Positions 32,300-41,460 of a stretch of DNA of 64,000 bases are shown in pieces; the stretch's first letter is position 1, and every line of letters begins with the position of its first letter. The position numbers and the translations under genes are program-made. This DNA is from Bacteroidaceae bacterium (GTDB lineage: Bacteria > Bacteroidota > Bacteroidia > Bacteroidales > Bacteroidaceae). The stretch is from contig JAFXVN010000081.1 in NCBI GenBank assembly GCA_017524545.1, forward strand, positions 1 through 64,000, given 5' to 3'. The notes below the pieces were generated by a model. It was not told where the DNA came from. It saw only the letters and a program-made list of their open reading frames with translations, and did no database searches.

Positions 32300-33292
32300 A
32301 TGTATAGCGCACAAGATTATAAGAAGGGACAGCCGCGTTGGTGTCCTGGATGCGGCGACCACTTTTTCCTGTCCAGTCTGCATAAAGCAATGGCAGAGAT
32401 AGGTGTGGCGCCTTCGCAGACCGCCGTTATCAGCGGTATCGGTTGTTCCAGCCGTCTGCCCCACTATATGGCAACATACGGCATGAACACCATTCACGGC
32501 CGCGCCGCAGCGATTGCTACTGGCTGCAAGGTGGCAAACCCCGACCTGGCCGTATGGCAGGTGAGCGGCGACGGCGACGGCCTCGCCATCGGCGGCAACC
32601 ACTTCATACACGCCAACCGCCGCAACATCAACCTTAACATGATTCTGCTGAACAACCGCATCTACGGCTTGACCAAGGGACAGTACAGCCCCACCAGTCC
32701 GCGCGGTTTCGTCAGCAAGTCGTCGCCCTATGGCACCGTGGAAGACCCCTTCCGCCCTGCCGAGCTTTGCTTCGGCGCACGCGGCCATTTCTTCGCCCGT
32801 GCCGTCGCCACCGATGCCCCCGGAACTATCGAAGTGCTCAAGGCTGCCTATAGCCACAAGGGTGCCAGCGTCTGCGAGATTTTGCAGAACTGCGTCATCT
32901 TCAACAACGGCACGCACGACGCTGTCTATAGCAAAGAGGGTCGCACGAAGAATGCGATTTACCTGAAGCACGGCGAGAAGATGCTCTTCGGCGAGAACAA
33001 TGAGTATGGTATCGTGCAGGAAGGCTTCGGCGTGAAGGCTGTGAAGCTGGGTGAAGATGGTTACACGGAGGCCGATGTGCTGGTTCACGATGCAAAATGC
33101 GAGGACAACACCTTGCAGCTGAAGCTGGCAGAGATGGAGTGGCCCATTGCCCTCGGTGTCATCCGCGATGTGGAGGCTCCCACCTACGACGACTGCGTCA
33201 TGGCTCAGATAGAGGAAGTCAAGGCAAAAAAGAAGTACCACAACTTCGCCGAACTCCTCGAGACGAACGACATCTGGACAGTCAGCGAATAG
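32300..33292 (+). CDS. korB: 2-oxoacid:ferredoxin oxidoreductase, beta subunit
   Basis: This 330-residue thiamine-diphosphate-binding subunit has WCPGCGDHFF near the N-terminus, the TPP motif GDGDGLAIGGNH with closing LLNNRIYGLT, and the family's C-terminal part (MEWPIALGVIRDVEAPTYDD). It works with the korA product. It begins 4 nt after the right repeat of the inserted cassette, so translation coupling to korA has probably been lost or replaced by coupling to the cassette gene. Confidence 0.92.
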   Translation: MYSAQDYKKGQPRWCPGCGDHFFLSSLHKAMAEIGVAPSQTAVISGIGCSSRLPHYMATYGMNTIHGRAAAIATGCKVANPDLAVWQVSGDGDGLAIGGNHFIHANRRNINLNMILLNNRIYGLTKGQYSPTSPRGFVSKSSPYGTVEDPFRPAELCFGARGHFFARAVATDAPGTIEVLKAAYSHKGASVCEILQNCVIFNNGTHDAVYSKEGRTKNAIYLKHGEKMLFGENNEYGIVQEGFGVKAVKLGEDGYTEADVLVHDAKCEDNTLQLKLAEMEWPIALGVIRDVEAPTYDDCVMAQIEEVKAKKKYHNFAELLETNDIWTVSE

Positions 33293-33306
33293 GAAAGGAA
33301 TCAGTA

Positions 33307-36108
33307 ATGCCAATAGAAAAACATTTTAACAGACTCTTTTTTGCTGCCGTTCTTTGCCTTGTGCATCCCGTGCTGTGCCTGTACGCAGAAAGGCCGGTTG
33401 AAGAGAACTACAAGCTGACTGGCACCGTGATAGGGACGGAGCCGAGCTTCGACTATGACACGCAGGCGGCCACATACGACGTGAACACTGCGGCAAATGC
33501 CTTCGATGGAGACTTCTCCACCTACGTCGCCACCTACGAGCGGTCGCACGCCTGGGTAGGTCTGGACCTTGGCACCCCCCACGTCATTACACGTGTGGGG
33601 TGGAGTCCGCGTAACGGCGGTGTGGGTCCCAGCCGTGTCGTGCTGGGACTCTTCGAGGGTTCCAACCGCGAGGATTTCATGGATGCCATTCCCCTGTATA
33701 TGATTACGGAGAAGGGAACCATAGGCGTGATGTCATACGCCGACGTGCACGTCTCGCGCGGCTTCCGCTATGTCCGCTGGTGCGCTCCGGCCGACAGCCG
33801 TTGCAACATTGCCGAGCTGGAGTTCTATGGTCATGTGGGCGAAGGCGACGATTCCCAATTCTATCAGCTGACCAACCTGCCCACGCTCTCCTATCATACC
33901 TACGATGGGATAGAGCCTTACGACAAGGTGCATGAGCTGGAATCCGAGATGTGCCTTATCTACGACGGAGGCACCCGCGTGCAGGAATATCCCATTCTGG
34001 CCCGAGAGCGCGGCAACGGCTCCCGTTACGAAGCTTTCCTGAAGCGTCCTTACCGCATCAAGTTCAACGACGGCAAGAGCCACCACATGCTCAGAGGCTC
34101 TTCACTGCAGAGTCCGGCCAAGAGCAAGAAATGGACGCTGATTCCCAACTGGCGCGAGAAGAGCTTGATGCGCAACAACATCGCCTTCGAGATGAGCCGA
34201 CGGCTGGGACTGAGCTATACGCCCTGGATTCAGAATGTGGATGTCATCGTGAACGGAGAGTACAAGGGCAACTATCAGCTCTGCGACCAGGTGACGGTGG
34301 ACCCCCATCGGGTGGATATCTTCGAGATGGCCTCCGACGATAGCGAGGAGTCCAACATCAGCGGCGGCTATCTGCTGGAGATAACCAGCCCTGGAGGTGA
34401 GCAATATCATTTCAGCAGCGACTACGGCGGCATTCCTGTGGACGTCAAATATCCCGACGACAACGACATCACCTCCGAACAGTTCTCGTACATCCGCGAT
34501 GCTTTCAACGAAATGGAGTCCCGCCTGTGGAGCGCCGACTACATGGATGCGGATATAGGGTATCGCAGCAGACTGGACTTGGACAGCTTCCTGCGCTTCT
34601 TCCTGGTGGGCGAGTTTGCGGGCAACCACGACGCCATGTGGAGCCTGTATCTCTACAAGGAGCGCGATGACGACCTCTTCCATTTCGGTCCCGTGTGGGA
34701 CTTCGACCTCTCGATGGACAACGACCAGCGTTCCTACCCGGCGAACGGGAAACCCGAATGGCTTTTCAACTACGGCTCTGCCGTCACGGGCATTCGAAGC
34801 TTCGTGAACCGCATTCTTTCCGACCCCGATGCGACAGAAATGCTCAGCTCCATCTGGGCTGAGATGAGGGAGAGCGGTGCATTCTCGCGCGACAGCCTTT
34901 GGGCATTTGTGGACAGCCTGGGCGTGGTGCTCGATGAATCCCAGAAGCTGAATTTTACCCGCTGGGACAACCTGGGGACACTCCTCACGCTCCAGCAGTT
35001 CGCTCCCGGCACCTATCAGGGGGAACTCGACATCATCAAGGACTATCTGAAGGAGCGCATCCGCTGGATAGACAACAAGCTGGGATATGGCACGAACCCG
35101 GATGTTCCCGTGGAGACGGACTTCGCCATATCCACGCCAGAGCAGCTGCTTGACTTTGCCGACCGAGTGAATGACGGCTATACCAACATCAATGCTACGG
35201 TCACTGCCGACCTGGACTTCCAGGGCTATCGTATCTCTCCCATTGGCACCCAGCTCAATCCATACGTCGGATGCTTCGACGGTGGAGGACACATTTTCAG
35301 TAACCTGAAGATAGAAACGGGCAGCAATTACGCTGGTCTCTTCGGCGTCGTTAGCGGCGGTGCCACCATCAAGAACTTTGTGCTCGACAAGACCTGCTCC
35401 ATCAGCGGTGCAGCCTTTGTAGGCATCATCGGCGGTTCCAACAATGGCGGCACTGTCACCATGGAATGCCTGGGCAATGAGGGTTCCGTGACATCCACGA
35501 AACAGAACGCTGGCGGCATCTTCGGCTGTAATATGAGTGGAGCTGCCACACCTATCTTCATCAACTGCTATGTGACTGGACCTGTAAAGGGAGGCAAAGA
35601 GAGCGGACAGATAACCGGCTATGGTGCCAACGGCCAAGCCCACAATTGCTACTGTAGCGGAACCATCGAGGGCTATTATTACCAGGACATGAGCGATGCC
35701 ATGCTGCGCGGCAATCCACGGTCCACCAACTGCTACTCCACCGTGCCCGACAAGAACGCCACGGTGATTATGTTAGACCAGGTGGCAAGTGGAGAATTGT
35801 GCTATCTGCTCAACCAGTATCTCGATGCCAACGTATGGTATCAGACCCTTGGAGAGGACGACCATCCCGTGCTGGATTCCACCCACGGCGTGGTCATGCT
35901 TGCCGACGACGGAACATACTACAATGACCCAGACAGAGCCAAGGAGATTCAAAACTCCGGGTTCGCGAATCGGGACAAGGGCAATGCCATTTATAACCTT
36001 GCCGGCCAGCAAATCGTAAACAGCAAATTGTCAAACGGCAAATTCCCAAGGGGCATTCACATCATCCGCATGAGCGACGGCACGACAAAGAAGGTCGTGA
36101 TGAAGTGA
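33307..36108 (+). CDS. CotH-kinase family surface protein with discoidin-like and GLUG-like regions
   Basis: A 933-residue exported protein. ATG 33307 gives a signal peptide (LFFAAVLCLVHPVLCLYA); the upstream open frame overlaps korB and is rejected. Residues about 25-175 look like an F5/8 (discoidin) domain (DVNTAANAFDGDFSTYVATY). The CotH kinase-like domain covers about 195-590 (RPYRIKFNDGKSHHMLRG, WREKSLMRNNIAFEM, GEYKGNYQLCDQV, WDFDLSMDNDQR). A GLUG-like repeat region follows (GYRISPIGT, AGLFGVVSGGATIKNFVL, AGGIFGCNMSG). The end (YNLAGQQIV...RGIHIIRMSDGTTKKVVMK) is the short Prevotella sorting-type tail, interrupted by an AT-repeat piece (NSKLSNGKFP). It may modify or build surface structures; the substrate is unknown. 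Confidence 0.85.
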   Translation: MPIEKHFNRLFFAAVLCLVHPVLCLYAERPVEENYKLTGTVIGTEPSFDYDTQAATYDVNTAANAFDGDFSTYVATYERSHAWVGLDLGTPHVITRVGWSPRNGGVGPSRVVLGLFEGSNREDFMDAIPLYMITEKGTIGVMSYADVHVSRGFRYVRWCAPADSRCNIAELEFYGHVGEGDDSQFYQLTNLPTLSYHTYDGIEPYDKVHELESEMCLIYDGGTRVQEYPILARERGNGSRYEAFLKRPYRIKFNDGKSHHMLRGSSLQSPAKSKKWTLIPNWREKSLMRNNIAFEMSRRLGLSYTPWIQNVDVIVNGEYKGNYQLCDQVTVDPHRVDIFEMASDDSEESNISGGYLLEITSPGGEQYHFSSDYGGIPVDVKYPDDNDITSEQFSYIRDAFNEMESRLWSADYMDADIGYRSRLDLDSFLRFFLVGEFAGNHDAMWSLYLYKERDDDLFHFGPVWDFDLSMDNDQRSYPANGKPEWLFNYGSAVTGIRSFVNRILSDPDATEMLSSIWAEMRESGAFSRDSLWAFVDSLGVVLDESQKLNFTRWDNLGTLLTLQQFAPGTYQGELDIIKDYLKERIRWIDNKLGYGTNPDVPVETDFAISTPEQLLDFADRVNDGYTNINATVTADLDFQGYRISPIGTQLNPYVGCFDGGGHIFSNLKIETGSNYAGLFGVVSGGATIKNFVLDKTCSISGAAFVGIIGGSNNGGTVTMECLGNEGSVTSTKQNAGGIFGCNMSGAATPIFINCYVTGPVKGGKESGQITGYGANGQAHNCYCSGTIEGYYYQDMSDAMLRGNPRSTNCYSTVPDKNATVIMLDQVASGELCYLLNQYLDANVWYQTLGEDDHPVLDSTHGVVMLADDGTYYNDPDRAKEIQNSGFANRDKGNAIYNLAGQQIVNSKLSNGKFPRGIHIIRMSDGTTKKVVMK

Positions 36109-36124
36109 GTGACGGTCTTGTTGC

Positions 36125-37588
36125 TTAGTTCTTACGGACGGGGTCGCAGGTGAGGTCAACGCCGAGCTTTTTGAATATCTTGCGGTCCACTTCGCCGAGC
36201 ATGATGGTGGTGTGCGCTTGCAGTCCTGCGAGGGCGGGGAGTTGTGCGAGGGCACGGCGGCAGTTCTCGTCTTGGCGGCTCAGGACGCTGAGTGCCACAA
36301 GCACCTCGTCGGTGTGCAGGCGCGGATTGTGTCCGCCCAAGTATTCAATCTTTGTGCGCTGGATAGGCTCGATGAAGTCCTGCGAGATGAGCTTCAGGCC
36401 GTGGTCGATGCCTGCGAGGTGCTTGGTGGCATTGAGCAGGAGCGAAGCAGCTGTGCCGAGCAGTGGCGATGAGGCTGCCGTGATGATGGTGCCGTCCTCA
36501 AGCTCTATAGCCGATGACGGTACGCCCGACTCTTCCCTGCGGAGGCGTGCCTCGACGGTGACGCGGCGGTCGTCGGTACTTATCTTCGCCTGCTTGAGCA
36601 GCAAGGAAATTTTGTTCACCTCAGCATCGTTGCAGGCATCGTTAGCCATTTGGTTCAGGGCAGTGTAGTAGCGGCGGATTATTTCGTCCTTGCCTGCCTG
36701 CTGGCAGACCTCGTCGTCGCAGATGCAGAAGCCCACCATGTTCACGCCCATGTCCGTCGGCGACTTGTAAGGGCACTCACCGTAGATGCCCTCGAAGAGC
36801 GTGTTGAGCACGGGGAAGATTTCCACGTCGCGATTGTAGTTGATGGCCACCTTGTTGTAGGCATCCATGTGGAAAGGGTCGATCATGTTCACGTCACCGA
36901 GGTCGGCTGTGGCGGCTTCGTAGGCGATGTTGACAGGATGCTTCAGGGGCAGGTTCCAGACGGGGAAGGTCTCGAATTTGGCATAGCCTGCCTCGATGCC
37001 GCGTTTGCGTTCTGCATAGAGCTGGCTCAGGCAGACAGCCATCTTGCCGCTGCCAGGGCCTGGGGCTGTGACAATGACCAGCGGACGGGTGGTCTCCACA
37101 TAATCGTTGCGGCCAAAGCCCTCGTCGCTGTTTATCAGGGGGACGTTGTTGGGATAACCCTCTATATTATAATGGTAATAGGCACGGATGCCGAGGTGCT
37201 CCAAACGGCGGCGGTAGATGGCGGCACTGCTTTGGCCGTTGTAGTGCGTGATGACCACACCGTTCACCATGAAGCCCCGCTTCTGGAACTCCGTGCGCAG
37301 ACGCAGCACATCCTCGTCGTAGGTGATACCCAAGTCCTGGCGCACCTTGTTCTTCTCGATGTCGAGGGCACTGATGACGATGACAATCTCTGCCGAACTG
37401 CTCAATTGCTGGAACATGCGCAGCTTGCTGTCGGGCTGGAACCCAGGCAGCACGCGGCTGGCGTGGTGGTCGTCGAAAAGCTTGCCGCCAAGCTCCAGAT
37501 AGAGTTTGCCGGAGAACTGCGCAATGCGCTCTTGAATGTGCTGCGACTGGATGGAGATGTATTTGTCGTTGTCGAAACCGTACTTCAT
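36125..37588 (-). CDS. DUF1846 domain-containing protein
   Basis: This 487-residue cytosolic protein belongs to DUF1846: it starts GFDNDKYISIQSQHIQERIA and has LYLELGGKLFDDHHASRVLPG. The nucleotide-binding-looking IVTAPGPGSGKMAVCLSQLY and MIDPFHMDAYNKVAINYNRD are further markers. The family has solved structures but no agreed reaction. Length is normal for the family. It ends 16 nt from the CotH stop, convergent with it. A short AT-rich array (37593-37632) separates it from the HEPN gene upstream. Confidence 0.92.
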   Translation of the reverse strand: MKYGFDNDKYISIQSQHIQERIAQFSGKLYLELGGKLFDDHHASRVLPGFQPDSKLRMFQQLSSSAEIVIVISALDIEKNKVRQDLGITYDEDVLRLRTEFQKRGFMVNGVVITHYNGQSSAAIYRRRLEHLGIRAYYHYNIEGYPNNVPLINSDEGFGRNDYVETTRPLVIVTAPGPGSGKMAVCLSQLYAERKRGIEAGYAKFETFPVWNLPLKHPVNIAYEAATADLGDVNMIDPFHMDAYNKVAINYNRDVEIFPVLNTLFEGIYGECPYKSPTDMGVNMVGFCICDDEVCQQAGKDEIIRRYYTALNQMANDACNDAEVNKISLLLKQAKISTDDRRVTVEARLRREESGVPSSAIELEDGTIITAASSPLLGTAASLLLNATKHLAGIDHGLKLISQDFIEPIQRTKIEYLGGHNPRLHTDEVLVALSVLSRQDENCRRALAQLPALAGLQAHTTIMLGEVDRKIFKKLGVDLTCDPVRKN

Positions 37589-37625
37589 AACCTCATTTGC
37601 TATTTGACAATTTACTATTTACTAT

Positions 37626-38036
37626 TTACATAACCAACGAAAGCTCTGCCAATGCTGCAATTTTCTTGATGAATGCCTCGGTAGGTTCAATGTATGGCAA
37701 GACATCTGCTTCGGTCAGTCCGAAACGGTCGCTGTAGTCACCTTTCAGTCTCATTGTAAGCAGATGGCTCAACAGTTTGCCATCCTCTCGATTCACTTTA
37801 CCTGTCTTCACGAAAAGTAAACCGAACTGAGTGACATTTCCTTCGTGTGAGTGTGCAGGAATCTTATTTGCAATCAGCAGAGCCGACACGACATAATACG
37901 CAGCATAATAAAGCCTGTTTGCCGTAACCTCCAGACAATTGAGTTTGAAGTTCAGCTTAGCTTGCTCAAGAGCTGTATGTGCTCTCTCAATGCGATATGC
38001 CACAATATCCTTTCTGTTGTCTTCAACCAAGCTCAT
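37626..38036 (-). CDS. HEPN-domain protein, likely toxin
   Basis: This 136-residue helical protein opens SLVEDNRKDIVAYRIERAH and holds NRLYYAAYYVVSALLIANK. It is of the HEPN_AbiEii/HI0074-like class that forms toxin pairs with MNT nucleotidyltransferases. HEPN toxins are RNases with an R-x4-6-H motif; NKIPAHSHEGNV may carry the His, but I cannot fix the pair with certainty. Its start overlaps the end of the MNT gene by 4 nt (ATGA), so they are translated together. This is the only one of three such modules here that is intact. Confidence 0.85.
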   Translation of the reverse strand: MSLVEDNRKDIVAYRIERAHTALEQAKLNFKLNCLEVTANRLYYAAYYVVSALLIANKIPAHSHEGNVTQFGLLFVKTGKVNREDGKLLSHLLTMRLKGDYSDRFGLTEADVLPYIEPTEAFIKKIAALAELSLVM

Positions 38037-38356
38037 AACCTTATACCCTCTCTCGTGACATTTTCGTAAAATGGGCTGGCAATATCACGATTCCATTCTT
38101 CCTTAGTATATAGAATGGTATTGATGGTTTCGCCAAAGTCCCAGCCAAGTTCCCTGAGAGGATATGCCACTTCGTCAATGTCTGTAGGCAACACCCTTTT
38201 CTTGTCAAGCAGCACAAGGATGTCCCAGTCGGAATCCTCTCTTGCATCGCCACGAGCCTGCGACCCGAAAAGGATAATCTCGCTACCTTTCGGCACAATG
38301 GCTTTTGCCTTGTCCGCAATGGCTTGGATGATATACTTGTGTCTTGCTACTGTCAT
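38033..38356 (-). CDS. MNT-type nucleotidyltransferase antitoxin
   Basis: This 107-residue protein has the motif GSQARGDAREDSDWDILVLL (G-S-x10-D-x-D), the minimal nucleotidyltransferase signature. It should modify and neutralise the HEPN partner encoded next. It is a close paralogue of the MNT at 44476: both share GSxARGDAxxDSDWDIL, ELGW, LYTxxEW and PFYxNV. Transcription starts from a promoter at 38379-38409 that overlaps a palindrome, a likely autoregulatory site. Confidence 0.88.
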   Translation of the reverse strand: MTVARHKYIIQAIADKAKAIVPKGSEIILFGSQARGDAREDSDWDILVLLDKKRVLPTDIDEVAYPLRELGWDFGETINTILYTKEEWNRDIASPFYENVTREGIRL

Positions 38357-38378
38357 AGGTTCATGCTGTAAACCGCTG

Positions 38379-38419
38379 CAAAATTACGCAAAAAAGCCGA
38401 AAGTTCCAATCTTTCGGCT
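38379..38419 (-). promoter_or_regulatory. MNT-HEPN promoter overlapping a palindrome
   Basis: Minus strand: TAATTTTG (38379-38386) and TTG (38407-38409), 20 nt apart. The palindrome AGCCGAAAG/CTTTCGGCT (38395-38403 with 38411-38419) covers the -33 box, so it could be an operator or a terminator for incoming transcripts. Confidence 0.55.
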
Positions 38420-38728
38420 AATAAAAGTTAAGAATCATTGATATAGCCTCGTGGGGAGGCCTGCATGTTCTCACTTAATCACAACCTTCCCTTTATTCAT
38501 GTTGGGGTAATATGACCTCTATCTTGACAAATGTAAGGACACAGAAATGTCATGGCTGCTCTTATGTGTCAGAGAAACAGGATTTCCACCCGATTCCGTT
38601 TGCAAAGATAGCAAATAGTTAGCGAAGTCGCGCAATTAGAGGAAGTTTTTTGCGGGAAAAGGCGCATAATTCAATTAAAAGGCATAACTTTGTAGCTATA
38701 TTGTCGCACAAAAAAAAGTCAATGGTCA
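38420..38728. other. Intergenic region with an orphan C-terminal tail
   Basis: At 38471-38515 the minus strand encodes SYYPNMNKGKVVIK and a stop. That resembles the basic end of the sorting-type tail on exported Prevotella proteins, but no gene precedes it. On the plus strand TAACTTTG at 38685-38692 could be the -7 box of the HD gene. Nothing else is recognised. Confidence 0.45.
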
Positions 38729-39268
38729 ATGGTTAATGTTCAAAGTATAATTCAAAAGTACTGCAGGGGCAATGAACGGTTGGAGCAGGTGTTGCTCAAG
38801 CATAGCACGGATGTGGCGCAAAGGGCGCTGAGAATTGCGAGGGCGCATCCTGAGTTGGGTGCCGACGAAACGTTCCTTTGGGAGGCGGCGATGCTGCACG
38901 ACATCGGCATTACGCGCGTCGATGCGCCGAGCATATATTGTTTCGGCACAGAGCCTTACATCCGGCACGGCATTCTGGGCGCGGAGATTCTCCGCAGCGA
39001 GGGGCTGCCCCGACATGCCCGCGTGGCAGAACGGCACACCGGGACAGGCCTTACGGCAGAAGAGATAATACGCCAAAACCTTCCCTTGCCGCATCAGGAC
39101 TTCACGCCCGAGAGCATCGAGGAGCAAATCGTCTGCTATGCCGACAAGTTCTACTCCAAGACACGCCTCGACGAGGAGAAGACCCCGGAACAAGCCATGC
39201 GCAGCCTCGAGAAGTTTGGCAGCGACGGCATAGCTGTCTTCAAGGCTTGGATGGCGAGGTTTTCATAG
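38729..39268 (+). CDS. HD-domain phosphohydrolase-like protein
   Basis: This 179-residue protein has the HD metal site: VLLKHSTDVAQRAL (first His), AAMLHDIGI (HD pair) and VAERHTGTG (later His). The C-terminal part (EEQIVCYADKFYSKT) carries the last Asp. HD proteins of this size are usually phosphohydrolases acting on nucleotides or RNA; the substrate is unknown. The start lies in a small repeat (CAATGGTCAATGGTTAATG), so upstream or downstream ATGs are possible. It stands alone, upstream of the ribosomal operon promoter. Confidence 0.85.
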   Translation: MVNVQSIIQKYCRGNERLEQVLLKHSTDVAQRALRIARAHPELGADETFLWEAAMLHDIGITRVDAPSIYCFGTEPYIRHGILGAEILRSEGLPRHARVAERHTGTGLTAEEIIRQNLPLPHQDFTPESIEEQIVCYADKFYSKTRLDEEKTPEQAMRSLEKFGSDGIAVFKAWMARFS

Positions 39269-39350
39269 CACCGGGCAAAGATTTCGGGGAAAGTGGCAAG
39301 GAAAAGAGGCCGAATAAGCGCATTAGCAAGAAAAAAAGTCCCTCTTGTGC

Positions 39351-39380
39351 TTGCAGATTATGAAAAAAGTCGTACCTTTG
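39351..39380 (+). promoter_or_regulatory. Promoter of the rplM operon
   Basis: TTG (39351-39353), 19 nt, TACCTTTG (39373-39380). Confidence 0.75.
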
Positions 39381-39387
39381 CACGCCG

Positions 39388-39525
39388 ATTATTATCAAAG
39401 GGTATCAAAATGCCCTCTCGGAGCGTGTGAATAGTCCGCATCATTGGCCTGAACGGACGGTTCGTGAATCGCAACGAAAAAAGAGAAGTAAAATAGGTAG
39501 AAACAAAACAAAAGCAAGACAAAGA
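39388..39525 (+). promoter_or_regulatory. rplM 5' leader, candidate autoregulatory RNA
   Basis: A leader of about 140 nt with two helices: GTCCG/CGGAC (near 39437-39461) and TTCGT/ACGAA (near 39463-39479). Ribosomal protein leaders often bind the first encoded protein; here this is inference only. Confidence 0.4.
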
Positions 39526-39987
39526 ATGGATACTTTGAGCTACAAGACCATCTCAATGAACAAGGCTACCGTTAAGAAGGAATGGGTGGTGGTTGACGCT
39601 ACCGACCAGATTCTCGGTCGTCTGTGCTCCAAGGTGGCAAAATTGCTGAGAGGCAAGTACAAGGCAGAGTTCACCCCCAATGTGGATTGTGGTGACAACG
39701 TCATCATCGTGAACGCCGACAAGATTATCATCACTGGTAAGAAAATGACCGACCGCGTCTATCTGTCCTACACAGGCTACCCCGGCGGTCAGCGCGAGGC
39801 AACTCCCGCCAGCATCCTGGCCAAGCCCAACGGTGCAGAGAAGCTGGTTCGCCGCGTAGTAAAAGGCATGCTGCCCAAGAACAAGCTGGCCGACAAGCTG
39901 CTGGGCAACCTCTATGTTTATGGCGGTGCCGAGCACAAGCAGCAGGCACAGAGTCCCAAGGCAATCGATATTAACCAGTATAAATAA
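39526..39987 (+). CDS. rplM: 50S ribosomal protein L13
   Basis: This 153-residue L13 starts at ATG 39526 (MDTLSYKTISMNKATVKKEW); the frame open from 39427 runs through the leader. Family hallmarks include VVDATDQILGRLCSKVAKLL, YTGYPGG and VKGMLPKNKL. It is an early assembly protein of the large subunit. It is followed by rpsI after 9 nt, the usual L13-S9 pair. Confidence 0.97.
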   Translation: MDTLSYKTISMNKATVKKEWVVVDATDQILGRLCSKVAKLLRGKYKAEFTPNVDCGDNVIIVNADKIIITGKKMTDRVYLSYTGYPGGQREATPASILAKPNGAEKLVRRVVKGMLPKNKLADKLLGNLYVYGGAEHKQQAQSPKAIDINQYK

Positions 39988-39996
39988 TCACCCAAC

Positions 39997-40392
39997 ATGG
40001 ATACGAAATACATAGCTAATGCGCTGGGCCGCCGCAAGTGCGCCGTTGCCCGCGTCTATGTCAAAGAAGGTAGTGGCAAAATTACCATCAACAAGCGCGA
40101 TTTGACCGAGTACTTCCCCAGCACCATCCTGCAGTTCGTGGTTAAGCAGCCTCTGACTCTGCTCGACGTGGTTGAAAAGTACGACATCAAGGTCAACCTC
40201 TACGGCGGTGGCTACACTGGCCAGTCTCAGGCTCTGCGCCTCGCCATTGCACGTGCTCTGGTGAAGATAAACGCTGAGGACAAGAAGGCACTCCGCGCCG
40301 AAGGCTTCATAACACGCGACAGCCGCGAGGTCGAGAGAAAGAAGCCGGGTCGTCCAAAGGCACGTCGTCGCTTCCAGTTCAGCAAGCGCTGA
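39997..40392 (+). CDS. rpsI: 30S ribosomal protein S9
   Basis: This 131-residue S9 has ALGRRKCAVARVYVKEGSGK, GGGYTGQSQALRLAIARAL and the basic end ARRRFQFSKR, whose Lys/Arg tail reaches the tRNA in the P site. Normal length. A low-complexity array and a structured leader separate it from rpsB. Confidence 0.97.
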   Translation: MDTKYIANALGRRKCAVARVYVKEGSGKITINKRDLTEYFPSTILQFVVKQPLTLLDVVEKYDIKVNLYGGGYTGQSQALRLAIARALVKINAEDKKALRAEGFITRDSREVERKKPGRPKARRRFQFSKR

Positions 40393-40396
40393 TTCA

Positions 40397-40503
40397 TTGG
40401 ACAATTGGACAATTTTACAATTGGACAATTTTACAGGACAGCCATTCGGATGTGCGCTTGAAGCAGCATAATCGTCAAATTGTAAATTGTCAAATTGTGA
40501 AAT
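40397..40503. repeat. ATTGGACAATTTTAC inverted array between rpsI and rpsB
   Basis: The left arm (about 40397-40436) has repeated ATTGGACAATTTTAC units, then a 38-nt unique loop, then the right arm GTCAAATTGTAAATTGTCAAA (about 40476-40500). It would fold into a long AT-rich hairpin inside a ribosomal operon. Confidence 0.7.
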
Positions 40504-40522
40504 CAACAGGGTTTAGCATCTA

Positions 40523-40582
40523 AATCTGCCTGACTCCCTCTACTATATTATATATAATGTATAGAGGGACTACCCGCAGATT
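40523..40582 (+). promoter_or_regulatory. rpsB leader hairpin, candidate S2 control element
   Basis: AATCTGC (40523-40529) pairs with GCAGATT (40576-40582). Inside, TCCCTCTA pairs with TAGAGGGA, with an AT-rich top (TATATTATATATAATG). The two-step stem 59 nt before the rpsB ATG fits a ribosomal-protein leader. Protein binding is unproven. Confidence 0.5.
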
Positions 40583-40640
40583 GATTCTAACGCAAAAAGA
40601 ATTAACAAGAAAGTAAACAACAAACAAAACCAACAAGACA

Positions 40641-41438
40641 ATGTCAAGAACAAATTTTGAGACTTTATTGGAGGCCGGATGTCACTTCGGCCACCTCAAG
40701 AGAAAGTGGAACCCCGCTATGGCTCCTTACATCTTCATGGAGCGCAACGGCATTCATATCCTCGACCTACACAAGACTGTTGCAAAGATTGACGAGGCTG
40801 CCGAAGCCCTGAAGCAGATTGCCAAGAGCGGTAAGAAGATCCTCTTTGTCGCTACCAAGAAACAGGCCAAGCAATGCGTTGCCGACCTCGCCACCTCAGT
40901 AGGTATGCCCTACGTTATCGAGCGTTGGCCCGGCGGTATGCTCACAAACTTCCCCACCATCCGCAAGGCTGTGAAGAAGATGAGCAACATCGACAAGCTG
41001 ATTGCCGACGGCACATTCAGCAATCTCTCCAAGCGCGAGATTCTGCAGGTTAGCCGCCAGCGTGCCAAGCTTGAAAAGAACCTCGGCTCTATCGCCGACC
41101 TCAACCGTCTGCCCTCTGCCCTCTTCGTCGTTGACGTGCTGAAGGAGCAGATTGCCGTGCGTGAGGCTAACCGTCTGGGAATCCCCGTATTCGCTATCGT
41201 CGATACGAACAGCAATCCCGACAACATCGACTTCGTCATCCCCGCAAACGATGACGCAAGCAAGAGCATTGAGATTATCCTCCAGGCTTGCTGCGCTGCC
41301 ATCAACGAGGGTCTCGAGGAGCGCAAGGCTGAGAAGGCTGACAGCGACGCTGCTGCCGAGCAGGAAGACCAGCCCGTGAAGAAGGGTCGTCGCAGCGGCA
41401 AGGCTCGCGAAGAGGAGGAAGCCCCCGAGGCTGAGTAA
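40641..41438 (+). CDS. rpsB: 30S ribosomal protein S2
   Basis: This 265-residue S2 has the start FETLLEAGCHFGHLKRKWNP, IHILDLHKTV and ERWPGGMLTNF. A charged C-terminal extension (KGRRSGKAREEEEAPEAE) makes it a little longer than E. coli S2 (241). It sits before tsf, the conserved rpsB-tsf order, with 22-nt spacing. Confidence 0.97.
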   Translation: MSRTNFETLLEAGCHFGHLKRKWNPAMAPYIFMERNGIHILDLHKTVAKIDEAAEALKQIAKSGKKILFVATKKQAKQCVADLATSVGMPYVIERWPGGMLTNFPTIRKAVKKMSNIDKLIADGTFSNLSKREILQVSRQRAKLEKNLGSIADLNRLPSALFVVDVLKEQIAVREANRLGIPVFAIVDTNSNPDNIDFVIPANDDASKSIEIILQACCAAINEGLEERKAEKADSDAAAEQEDQPVKKGRRSGKAREEEEAPEAE

Positions 41439-41460
41439 AAACTTTTAATTTTATACGACT

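Noticed and set aside
33097..33306. Longer start for the CotH gene inside korB
   Set aside because: It is a shadow of korB; ATG 33307 gives a signal peptide.
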